NCBI GenBank assembly: GCA_001516045.1
Contig: LOEW01000240.1
Span: forward strand, 1-64,000
From: Desulfosporosinus sp. BRH_c37
GTDB lineage: Bacteria; Bacillota; Desulfitobacteriia; Desulfitobacteriales; Desulfitobacteriaceae
DNA: 64,000 nt
Direction: 5' to 3'
Position 1 is the first letter of the stretch. Every line of letters starts with the position of its first letter. Positions 36,166-43,778 of this stretch are shown here, one piece after another. The position numbers were made by a program, and so were the translations under genes. Below the pieces are notes generated by a model. It saw only the letters and a program-made list of their open reading frames with translations. It was not told where the DNA came from and searched no databases.

Positions 36166-36642
36166 TTAGTTAATCAGACAAGCTCCACTACCCATTCCAC
36201 CCCTCGCGCCACCTCCATTACGTTGGCCTGCACCTTGACCATTTCCCATACCCATTCCTTGACCAAATCCTGCTCCCATGCTCTTCCCTATAGCTGCGCT
36301 TCCTGTTCCATCGCAAGTGGCTTGATTCGTTACTAATCGGTTGTAAATAGCATCAGCTTGCTCCTGAGTGAGGTTGCCATCGGCGACCCTTTGGTCCAGG
36401 ATTGCTTTCTTTTGCTCAAGAGTCGCTACTTTGAACTCATCTAACATGCCGGCTTCTTTGGCTATTGTCCCGTAAGTTACTCCTGTTGCTCTTCCTGCGG
36501 TGACTTGTTCTACAGTTTGACCTGTTACACTTGCCGCGATTTGTGCTGGAGTCTGAGCGGTTACGGCTGCGAAGGCAGTTCCTGCCACTCCTAAGAGTCC
36601 TACGATAGTGGCTGCTGCGATGTACGATTTAAAGTTTTTCAT
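36166..36642 (-). CDS. DUF2680 secreted protein, paralogue
   Basis: 158 aa. Signal peptide MKNFKSYIAAATIVGLLG with cleavage near AFA-AVT, then ASVTGQTVEQVTAGRATG, ILDQRVADGNLTQEQADAIY and a GAGFGQGMGMGNGQGAG-type tail. It shares most of its length with the gene at 22117, a recent duplication. The Met/Gly tail could bind metal or a surface (speculation). Function unknown. Confidence 0.85.
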   Translation of the reverse strand: MKNFKSYIAAATIVGLLGVAGTAFAAVTAQTPAQIAASVTGQTVEQVTAGRATGVTYGTIAKEAGMLDEFKVATLEQKKAILDQRVADGNLTQEQADAIYNRLVTNQATCDGTGSAAIGKSMGAGFGQGMGMGNGQGAGQRNGGGARGGMGSGACLIN

Positions 36643-36884
36643 TTGTTAATACACTCCTTTTTGTTTCTATGGTTAAATAATAGTAAGAATGTATTACAAA
36701 AGTATGGCAGAAGTTTGAAACAATTATGTCATAAGGACTCATAATTGATAACTATTCTCAATATAGGGACAATTAATAAGCCCACCAGTTCATTAACTGC
36801 CAGGCTTGATAATGTATATTTATGCATATGCTAAGACACCAAATTCACCAACACACCATTCAAGAAGCCGGGTGTGTGTGGACT
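36643..36884. other. Intergenic region
   Basis: No gene. 36836-36880 resembles 30075-30120 and is the second copy of that diverged repeat. Confidence 0.4.
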
Positions 36885-37175
36885 CTATTTATAGACTTCA
36901 GAGAGAATATCAATATCTACATCACTTAGTGATATAGGATCAGAATGGTCCACTCTGATGAGAATAAATGTTCCTTTGATATCTGCTCTCTTGATTGGCT
37001 TCTGCGCAAGTGTTTGGTTTCCATCGTACACGATCAAGCAACCTGAACGGATGCTTTCCACTGTTTCAATAGAACCTTGAATTGTTATTTCAAAGGCCTT
37101 AAGGTTATTGGGTAGTTCGCGAACATCAGGATCTTTTCCTGGTTCCACTACCAAAACAGTTATCCATTTAACCAA
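36885..37175 (-). CDS. DUF3846-like protein
   Basis: 96 aa from TTG 37175 (MVKWITVLVVEPGKDP) with GGGAGGAA about 6 nt upstream. VRELPNNLKAFEITIQGSIE and LIVYDGNQTLAQKPIKR match the DUF3846 pattern found in phages and conjugative elements of Firmicutes. Small, soluble, function unknown. Supports a mobile origin for this island. Confidence 0.7.
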   Translation of the reverse strand: MVKWITVLVVEPGKDPDVRELPNNLKAFEITIQGSIETVESIRSGCLIVYDGNQTLAQKPIKRADIKGTFILIRVDHSDPISLSDVDIDILSEVYK

Positions 37176-37198
37176 AGGAATTCCTCCCTTAGACCCGG

Positions 37199-37860
37199 TC
37201 AAAATAGTTTAGATCCCACAGGAACCAAACACTCAGGCCTATTATTCTTAGGCGAATTCACTAATGTCGAAACATCATAGGCGATCATCAGCTCCGCTGG
37301 ATAAGATACCAGCAAACTCTTTAGCAGATGACTCTCCACAATACTCTGATCTAACCAGACCAGCTCAGAATCCCGCGATAGTATTACAGGCATTCTATTG
37401 TGAATTGGAGCCATCAAATCATTAGGAGTCTTTGTTATTATACTACACGAATTTACAAGATCCCCATTTGGTGATTTCCACGTGTCCCAAAGGCCAGCAA
37501 AGCCAAATAGTTCTTTATTCTTTAGGGTTATACGGTGTGGTCGTTTTTTGTTCCTTCTTTCTTCCACTCATAAAACCCATCCGCTACTACAAGGCAGCGC
37601 TTCCGTTGAAGACTATGTTTAAAACTAGGTTTTTCGTCGACGGTTTCTGCCCTAGCATTTATCAGTTTATTCCCGATCGAAGGGTCTTTTGCCCAAAATG
37701 GTATTAAGCCCCACCTAAACATAGCTAATTGGCCATGGATATGTATTACTGCGACTTCTTGAGTCGGAGCTACATTGTAGTTTGGTTTTAAGTCGATTGG
37801 TTCAGCTCTAAATCTTTCTCTTATCTCATCAATGTCAATAAATGTAAAGCGACCGCACAT
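37199..37860 (-). pseudogene. SOS-associated peptidase (YedK/HMCES), frameshifted
   Basis: Begins MCGRFTFIDIDEIRERF with the catalytic Cys2 that cross-links to abasic sites, then NYNVAPTQE, NARAETVDEKPSFKHSL and GFYEWKKEG. At the A6 tract (about 37550) the frame is lost; one extra A restores KKRPHRITLKN, then FGFAGLWDTWKSPNGD and HNRMPVIL to the stop at 37199. So only one base separates it from an intact gene. It could be a sequencing error, a slippage site or a recent mutation. Confidence 0.85.
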
Positions 37861-37864
37861 TATT

Positions 37865-38008
37865 TTAACTCCGTTCCCCGTCTTCCGAGATATTTTCCTT
37901 GTGCTTAATTTTTCTGGTGTAGTCTTTCATTGACTTGTGTGGTTGAGTACCAGTATTGAAAAGAGACCTTATTCTTGGTTTACGGACTAGCTTTGATTTA
38001 TTTTTCAT
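37865..38008 (-). CDS. Small basic hypothetical protein, 47 aa
   Basis: MKNKSKLVRKPRIRSLFNTG then PHKSMKDYTRKIKHKE. GGAGAG precedes ATG 38008. Rich in Lys and Arg, no cysteines; the stop codon is 4 nt before the YedK gene start, so the two are co-transcribed. Possibly nucleic-acid-binding. Not recognised. Confidence 0.6.
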   Translation of the reverse strand: MKNKSKLVRKPRIRSLFNTGTQPHKSMKDYTRKIKHKENISEDGERS

Positions 38009-38028
38009 CAGTTTTTCACTCTCCGATA

Positions 38029-38625
38029 TCATTTAAGCATACTTCTTAAGTGCTCATAATATCCCGGATGGAAATGCTGGATTCCGTGAGGATAAAGATA
38101 GGCGAGCAATTTCTCTAACTCCTGACGATTTTGATAGTAGAGAATGCCACTGGACTCTGACTTCTTAGTCGCCTTTTGGACGCGCTTAGGGGCTGTACCA
38201 ACTTGTGAACTCAATATCTCTGTTAGCTCACCAAGGAAATACCGGTTGCCGTAGATTCGAAGACGAGTGCCTATTCTTTCTTTGCCTCGTTTGCGGAAAA
38301 TGACCGTATCTAATCAACTGTGCAACTCAAAATATGCGCGAATAAAATCGACATGTTCAGGGATATTTGGGTAACTACGCTGCGCGCTAATGCGGGGTTG
38401 CCACCCATATTGCGCCAACAAGTTTAGATCAAATTTAAAGATCTTAAGCTTATATTGGGGGCCAGTGCTTGATTCTCCCTCAAAAACGTTGGTTGAAACT
38501 TTCAAGACTTCTCGAACAACGTCAAGGAAATAACGGTCATTGTGGCGGAGCATGAAAAATGGGTACCTATCCTCGATGGGGCTGCCAATTGACCATAGGA
38601 TGCCAAGGACGTATAAGTCCATCAT
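38029..38625 (-). pseudogene. LAGLIDADG-type endonuclease split by an in-frame TGA
   Basis: Two frames in the same phase: MMDLYVLGILWSIGSPIEDR, FMLRHNDRYFLDVVREVL and IPEHVDFIRAYFELHS; then TGA at 38316-38314, then DTVIFRKRGKERIGTRLRIY and YYQNRQELEKLLAYLYPHG. The two halves look like the twin LAGLIDADG-like repeats of homing endonuclease relatives. Only the one stop breaks the gene; no selenocysteine context is seen. It starts 5 nt after the 59-aa gene upstream. Confidence 0.6.
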
Positions 38626-38629
38626 GTTT

Positions 38630-38809
38630 TCATGGCTTTCTATAGATATTTAAACCAATTTTGATATCCTCTTTCTCAGGTATTGACACATTTCCCTCAG
38701 TTGAACTAATAATAATGCTTTTACCGGAAGCTGATTTGCCAAATTCCTTTGAAATATCAACCGTTATAGTCAGTATATTGCCATCCAACTTCATTTCACA
38801 ATTCTTCAT
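38630..38809 (-). CDS. Hypothetical protein, 59 aa
   Basis: ATG 38809 (MKNCEMKLDGNILTITVDIS) with GGAGG 8 nt upstream. KEFGKSASGKSIIISSTEGN follows. It is placed 4 nt before the LAGLIDADG gene, so the two are co-transcribed. Beta-rich and small. Not recognised. Confidence 0.6.
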   Translation of the reverse strand: MKNCEMKLDGNILTITVDISKEFGKSASGKSIIISSTEGNVSIPEKEDIKIGLNIYRKP

Positions 38810-38855
38810 TAGGATGTACCTCCTTGGTGAGTAGTAGCTTATTCTATTGCGGAAC

Positions 38856-39068
38856 CTAACAATGATCAGTAAAGTCATACTCAGGAAAATTACTTTGGTA
38901 ATAAAGCATGGCTTGTTCCGCACTAACAAAATTCAGCCATCCACCATCTCTCTTCAGTTTTCCTAAGCCCTTTAACGGCGTTTCTCTTTTCTTTTGCCAG
39001 TAAGTACAACTTCCATCTGTATGTAGGGTACACTTCCTGGTTGGTTTATCAACATTGAGCCAAATCAT
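38856..39068 (-). CDS. Hypothetical protein, 70 aa
   Basis: MIWLNVDKPTRKCTLHTDGS then LGKLKRDGGWLNFVSAEQAM. GGAGAA precedes ATG 39068. The TDGSC-type segment and the WLNF pattern suggest a small beta protein from a mobile element. Function unknown. Confidence 0.55.
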   Translation of the reverse strand: MIWLNVDKPTRKCTLHTDGSCTYWQKKRETPLKGLGKLKRDGGWLNFVSAEQAMLYYQSNFPEYDFTDHC

Positions 39069-39098
39069 AAATGAATTTCTCCTTATACCCGCTCCCGA

Positions 39099-39305
39099 TC
39101 ATTCAGCGTAACTACTTCGTACAAACCGGCAAAGTTTTTCATCCCACTCCCATCCTGATTCGGAACTCAGAAGTTCAGACAGTATGTCATATTCAGATTT
39201 GATCAAAGCAGTCTCGAACCACTCTTCATAGGTAATATTTAGCGATTTACAAACAGCATCAAGCCTAGCTTTAACTTTATCATCTGCAGGAAATGTTATG
39301 TACAT
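39099..39305 (-). CDS. Hypothetical protein, 68 aa
   Basis: MYITFPADDKVKARLDAVCK, KSLNITYEEWFETALI. The start overlaps the stop of the HesB-like gene by 1 nt, so translation is coupled. A helical, ribbon-helix-like N-terminus is possible. Function unknown. Confidence 0.6.
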   Translation of the reverse strand: MYITFPADDKVKARLDAVCKSLNITYEEWFETALIKSEYDILSELLSSESGWEWDEKLCRFVRSSYAE

Positions 39306-39673
39306 TAATTGTCACCCTTAATATCAGTGTGGGACGTGCAACTTCCTCCGCAACTTCCACAACTCTCGCCACAGCCTTCGGCATGGCCTCTCTTTTCCTT
39401 GTGTATTTCAAAACCTCCGCCATTATTAGACTTGATATAGTCAACGATGGTTCCGTCTAAAGTCATAGCCAGCTCTATATCCGCGATTATTGAAATACCA
39501 TTGTCTATGTCAAGCAAATCATCATCAGTTATTGACTCCTCCAAAGTCATGCCGAAATTTGGCCCATCACTGCTTTCACCAACAAGATAGATCCGAAGAA
39601 ATGCGTTTTCTTTGTTCTGTTCTTTTTGTAATTCTTTTACTTTTTGGGCTGCGAGTTCTGTAATTTTGACCAT
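39305..39673 (-). CDS. HesB/IscA-like iron-sulfur protein
   Basis: 122 aa. N-terminal A-type carrier fold (MVKITELAAQKVKELQKEQN, YLVGESSDGPNFGMTLEE). The usual Cys-x-Cys-Gly-Cys pattern is altered: the region FEIHKEKRGHAEGCGESCGS ends in a Cys-rich tail CGSCGGSC, which may take over metal binding. HesB-like proteins handle iron-sulfur clusters. Ribosome site AGGAG before ATG 39673. The partner system is unknown. Confidence 0.75.
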   Translation of the reverse strand: MVKITELAAQKVKELQKEQNKENAFLRIYLVGESSDGPNFGMTLEESITDDDLLDIDNGISIIADIELAMTLDGTIVDYIKSNNGGGFEIHKEKRGHAEGCGESCGSCGGSCTSHTDIKGDN

Positions 39674-40003
39674 TGCATTCTCACTCCTTTGAAATAAATA
39701 ATTTTTATATATAATTCGATTTTACTTAAAGTATTTTCACATAACAAGTACGCTCACACGGACCGTCAAATTCACAAGAATAAAGGCCCTACAGCCGACC
39801 TAGGAGCGATTCCCTGTTATGAGTAATGACGGATTGGGATGCCACTATAGTGCTTGCTTACAAGTGAGCGGAAGAGTTCCCCTCTGCGTGGCGGTCTTCC
39901 GCCTTATTCCATGGGTAGATCTCATCAAGCTCCGAAGAAAATCTTTTTGTACATCCGGAAAGGCATTTTCATTGATCGTTATCCTTGCCGTAGTATTTAA
40001 CTA
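39674..40003. other. Intergenic with yjbQ remnant
   Basis: Besides the remnant at 39726-39866 there is a hairpin (GCGGAAGA/TCTTCCGC, 39870-39903). No gene. Confidence 0.4.
39726..39866 (-). pseudogene. YjbQ (UPF0047) C-terminal remnant with two stops
   Basis: Reading HL*ASTIVASQSVITHN then LYSCEFDGPCERTCYVKIL to a stop at 39726. The parallel remnant at 49660 reads through cleanly ([20 protein letters not shown]), which identifies both as the end of the YjbQ fold (secondary thiamine-phosphate synthase type). Confidence 0.75.
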
Positions 40004-40489
40004 TTACTCCTGGTAAACAAAGTGCTGCACACCATTATCAATAAATTTCAACAATCCTTTCGCATTGGACGGATATATTTTGCATTTGTCTATTTCCGAA
40101 AGTGGAATCCAATGAAATTCTTTATCGAAATTCCGCTCTTCAAGAGCTTCCTTTCCAATAAACGTGCCTTCCGATGGTATCTGCGTATCATCCGTAAGCT
40201 CAATCATGTAGTACAAGCAAATTTGATGGCAGGACTTATCACCCCAATGAAAGAATATCTCACCAACCCATTTAAGCTCATTTACTTTAATGTCTGCAGA
40301 GATTTCTTCCTTAAATTCTCTGATAAGAGTGTCTTCATTTGTTTCTCCAAAACCAACATGACCACCCGGGAAAGCATAACCAGTATCATAAGTCGGCGTT
40401 TGCAATAATACCTTACCGTTTTTGATTAAAATGCCTGCTACTCTGTAACTGAAAACATAGTCATTGGTTTTGAATAAAATATCTTGCAT
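40004..40489 (-). CDS. Nudix hydrolase
   Basis: 161 aa from ATG 40489 (MQDILFKTNDYVFSYRVAG), with GGAGAGGAG upstream. Nudix box GHVGFGETNEDTLIREFKEE has the metal-binding REXXEE core. The product is a general NDP-X pyrophosphatase; the substrate cannot be read from sequence. It stands alone between two unrelated short genes. Confidence 0.9.
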   Translation of the reverse strand: MQDILFKTNDYVFSYRVAGILIKNGKVLLQTPTYDTGYAFPGGHVGFGETNEDTLIREFKEEISADIKVNELKWVGEIFFHWGDKSCHQICLYYMIELTDDTQIPSEGTFIGKEALEERNFDKEFHWIPLSEIDKCKIYPSNAKGLLKFIDNGVQHFVYQE

Positions 40490-40656
40490 ATGTACTCCTC
40501 TCCCATAACTTTTTTGTATTAACCATGTGTATATTCTTCGGACAAATTCAATTATTTTAACCACTTCAGTTCCTCTGTACCAAGCCGGTTACGCCCATCC
40601 CTTGTATGGGAATGTGGTGGGCGACTGGATTTTACAAAATGAGATTCAGTATCATG

Positions 40657-41013
40657 CTATTCATGTTGAATTAGCGCTATCCTGACACCATTTGGATCTT
40701 CCAAAAAGGCTAAGCTCCCAACCATTATTGGTACTGGTCCCAATGTGATTTTAGCTCCTTTAGATTTGAGTTCTTTCACGGTAGTGTTTAAGTCTTCAAC
40801 TTTCATTCCCACAGAATATAAGCCAATCCCATGTATTGTATCTTTTATGAGTTCTATCATAGCATCCCCTTTCCCTTTCATTAATGTGATCATTATTCCT
40901 GGCTGGGGATTGTATTGGCTGTCTATTTCAAATCCCATAACTTCTGCGTAAAATTTAATTGACTCATCCATATCCTTAACTACGATAGTAGCGTACTTTA
41001 CCTCAATTTCCAT
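40657..41013 (-). CDS. Glyoxalase/VOC superfamily protein
   Basis: 118 aa from ATG 41013 ([20 protein letters not shown]) with GAAGGAGG 7 nt upstream. It has the two betaalphabetabetabeta halves of the VOC fold ([12 protein letters not shown] ... [19 protein letters not shown]) and one conserved metal-type Glu. It may be glyoxalase-like or a resistance protein. Substrate unknown. Confidence 0.85.
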   Translation of the reverse strand: MEIEVKYATIVVKDMDESIKFYAEVMGFEIDSQYNPQPGIMITLMKGKGDAMIELIKDTIHGIGLYSVGMKVEDLNTTVKELKSKGAKITLGPVPIMVGSLAFLEDPNGVRIALIQHE

Positions 41014-41060
41014 GTTTTCCTCCTTCACATTACATCCTAGAACCTACAACTTGCTACCGA

Positions 41061-42482
41061 TCATTTTTGGGATACAACCTGCCCCTGTGCATTATAAAGG
41101 GCACCAGGATCGCCATCATTATTCCATATATTCGATTTTGTCCATACCAAAGCGCCTGTGCTCGCCACCGCTTTTGAGCAACTCAGAACTTTCAAGGTTC
41201 CTCCTGAGGTGATAGTTGTTCCACTGGGGAAACTATACGTTTGGTTTCCCTTTTCACTAACTAGCTTCCATCCTGTCAAATCTACTGCTGAACCACTATT
41301 ATTGACCAAAGTCACTACTTCCCCGGCTAAATCAATACTTGCGATGGAAACAGGACTAGACGAAATGGGGGGTGTCGTGGTGGGGGCTGGTGGTATAGTT
41401 GCGACTGGAGCAGTTGGTGTTGGTGAACTAGATGGTGCAGTTGTACTTGGGACCGATGTTGGAGTAGAGCCATTTTTATTAAATGTTACAGATTCTCCGT
41501 CACAAGTGGCCACAATTGTACCATCTTGATCCGTCCTGAATACTTGAACCCCTGCCCCTGAGAGCCTAGATATTGTAGATGCTGCAGGGTGTCCATAGTC
41601 ATTTCCTGTTCCAACTAAAATAATTGCGTATTTTGGTGAAACTGCCTTTAGAAATGCATTGCTGGTAGCTGTCGCACTACCGTGATGACCCACTTTAAGT
41701 ACGTCAGCTTTCACATTCTGACCATTCTTAAGCATCTCGCTCTCGGAAAGTTCACTGGCATCGCCGGTGAATAGGAAAGTGATTTTCCCAAAAGTTAATC
41801 TTAGGACAGCACTATAGTTATTTAAGTCTTCATATCCGCTCCCATTTGGGGCTATAAATTGTCCTGTTAACCCAGGGACGTCAAGCGTAACCCCAGCCTT
41901 GGCCTGGATACGTTTGGCCCCACTTGAGGTAACGGCTGAGATAAAGTCTTCAAATGTTTTGGTAGTCGTTGAAGCGTTCGGCATGTACACTGCTTTAACA
42001 GGAAAGCTCTTTATCACGGTATCAAGCCCACCAATATGATCCTCATGGGGATGGGTGGCTATTATAGCAGCAAGTTCTTTAACCTGTTGAGATTTAAGAT
42101 AGTTAACAACATTAGGTCCGTCTGGATTATTGCCTCCATCGATAAGTACCGCTGTTCCATATGAGGTTTTAATTAAGATGCTATCTGCCTGGCCAACATC
42201 AATATAATGCACTTGTAAGGTTCCGTTCACCTGCGTGGATGTGGGGGTTGGTTGTGTGGGTGGATTTGAACTATTGGTTGTTTGTTTACCGCTGGAAGCT
42301 TGCCCTGATTCGGTTGGGTTCTGGCTGTCAGATTTACTGACCATTCCTTCCGTAGTAGTTATAGTAGTTTGCTCTTGAGGAGAAGTAGTTGTTGTTGTTG
42401 TGTTTCCGCAACCAGTGGCCAAAAGAAATATACACATTAATAACACAAAAGCCCCGAGAAATTTGTATTTTCTCAAAAACAA
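41061..42482 (-). CDS. ComEC-like metallo-beta-lactamase-fold lipoprotein with lamin-tail domain
   Basis: 473 aa. Signal peptide with lipobox LATGC, a Thr/Ser/Pro-rich linker, then an MBL-fold hydrolase at about residues 90-320: HYIDVGQADSILIKTSYGTA, THPHEDHIGGLDTVIK (metal site) and FTGDASELSESEMLKNG. After a second Thr/Pro linker comes a lamin-tail (LTD) domain, VSIASIDLAGEVVTLVNNSG. Family members with this pairing are surface nucleases or competence factors. Anchored outside the cell, so extracellular DNA handling is likely. Its partner DUF3006 gene is 11 nt upstream. Confidence 0.88.
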   Translation of the reverse strand: MFLRKYKFLGAFVLLMCIFLLATGCGNTTTTTTSPQEQTTITTTEGMVSKSDSQNPTESGQASSGKQTTNSSNPPTQPTPTSTQVNGTLQVHYIDVGQADSILIKTSYGTAVLIDGGNNPDGPNVVNYLKSQQVKELAAIIATHPHEDHIGGLDTVIKSFPVKAVYMPNASTTTKTFEDFISAVTSSGAKRIQAKAGVTLDVPGLTGQFIAPNGSGYEDLNNYSAVLRLTFGKITFLFTGDASELSESEMLKNGQNVKADVLKVGHHGSATATSNAFLKAVSPKYAIILVGTGNDYGHPAASTISRLSGAGVQVFRTDQDGTIVATCDGESVTFNKNGSTPTSVPSTTAPSSSPTPTAPVATIPPAPTTTPPISSSPVSIASIDLAGEVVTLVNNSGSAVDLTGWKLVSEKGNQTYSFPSGTTITSGGTLKVLSCSKAVASTGALVWTKSNIWNNDGDPGALYNAQGQVVSQK

Positions 42483-42493
42483 TATAATGCCCC

Positions 42494-42694
42494 CTAACTA
42501 TCAAATAAGCCCTTCATCATTTCCTCGGCTTTTTGCCGACGCTCTTTGGTGGTCGTTTGGTCGACCAAAATATTTATAGTAATTACATCGCCCTCTTTTA
42601 CGTCCGGAGGCAACAGGGAATGTGGGAAATTAAAGGTAATTCTTTCGTGTTCGATAACTGCCCAATCCCCTTCAAAGCGATCTACAATAAACAT
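42494..42694 (-). CDS. DUF3006 protein
   Basis: 66 aa: MFIVDRFEGDWAVIEHERIT, LLPPDVKEGDVITINILVDQ. DUF3006 genes sit next to ComEC-like MBL proteins in many Firmicutes, as here, and may help regulate or fold them. The ribosome site GGAGTG is 6 nt upstream. Probably first gene of a two-gene operon. Confidence 0.8.
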   Translation of the reverse strand: MFIVDRFEGDWAVIEHERITFNFPHSLLPPDVKEGDVITINILVDQTTTKERRQKAEEMMKGLFDS

Positions 42695-42772
42695 AGAAAG
42701 TCACTCCTTTCATTGATCTAAAACTATTTACCATTTATCGTTCTCCATCTTCTGATTATCTAGTTTTGTCTA

Positions 42773-43579
42773 TTAACTCGTCTTCATTGACATCGAAGAA
42801 ATGTATCGGTTCAACATTTCACCTTCACCTTCAACTGCAATAAATTTTGGTTCACACCGTTTTTCATTTAAAACTTCTAACAATATTTTTAGAATATCCA
42901 CATTGATTCCTTTGCCTTTTCTAGTTACACTTGCGATGCCTATCGGCGTTGAAGTAACGAGGAAGACCTTACACGGTTTCTTTAGTAGTTTTACGGCTTC
43001 AATTAGTCCTGTTATTATACACCTATTTGCCGTGGTATCGTCGAGATCACCGTTAACAGCCTTGTAATGAGATTTGTATTCCAGTAATGAGTTATATTTT
43101 CCACACCTTGTTTTCGGATTACAACTTCCAGTAGAAAATATTTTGACTGCATCAGAATCATCTTCTATAACGTCATCCAGACTTAATGATGAGTTTGTTA
43201 GATTTCGTTTTTCTTCCTTAAAACTAATCTGTTCCTCATTCATTTTTTCTTGTATGACTGGTATTAGCTTTTCAAAATCATTGATATTCAATATATTGTA
43301 AGTGATTACATTTTCCTCAAGGGTTTTTTCATTAATATCTTTGCGAAACTTAAAATTATACAAATTAACTCCAGATGTTGTAAACCAACATCTATTTAGA
43401 CCTCCACCTATTTTTATTCCGACATAGGCTTTATGATCTGTAACGAAACACTCGGGGTATTTCAGAAAGAAATACTGCATTATATACCTGTACAATTCAA
43501 CAAAATGTTCATTATCTTTTATTTTAAGATAAAATTTATTCTCTAAATATTCTTCAGAATCGATAATTCTATATTTCAT
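42773..43579 (-). CDS. RNase H-like protein with altered active site
   Basis: 268 aa from ATG 43579 (MKYRIIDSEEYLENKFYLKI), CAGGGGTGA upstream. The C-terminal half follows the RNase H-fold layout: FSTGSCNPKTRCGKYNSLLE, TTANRCIITGLIEAVKLL, VFLVTST, IAVEGEGEMLNRYI. In classical RNase HI these positions read TDGS, TTNNRMEL and TDS; here the three acids are replaced (T, C/I, T), so ordinary two-metal catalysis is unlikely. It may bind nucleic acid without cutting, or use other residues. Confidence 0.55.
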   Translation of the reverse strand: MKYRIIDSEEYLENKFYLKIKDNEHFVELYRYIMQYFFLKYPECFVTDHKAYVGIKIGGGLNRCWFTTSGVNLYNFKFRKDINEKTLEENVITYNILNINDFEKLIPVIQEKMNEEQISFKEEKRNLTNSSLSLDDVIEDDSDAVKIFSTGSCNPKTRCGKYNSLLEYKSHYKAVNGDLDDTTANRCIITGLIEAVKLLKKPCKVFLVTSTPIGIASVTRKGKGINVDILKILLEVLNEKRCEPKFIAVEGEGEMLNRYISSMSMKTS

Positions 43580-43778
43580 AGAGATCACCCCTGCTAATCA
43601 AGTTAATTTTTTATATTTTTTCAACTTGGAAGGTTTTTCAAATACAGACCGTGACTTATCGACAAAAATGACCCCCGCAATCTCCAACCTTGTAATTACT
43701 TTCCGAAAAGTATTATGTGATTAGCAACTATACTTCTGCACTCACACCTTTGAAGCAAAGATAATTACAAAACCTTTC

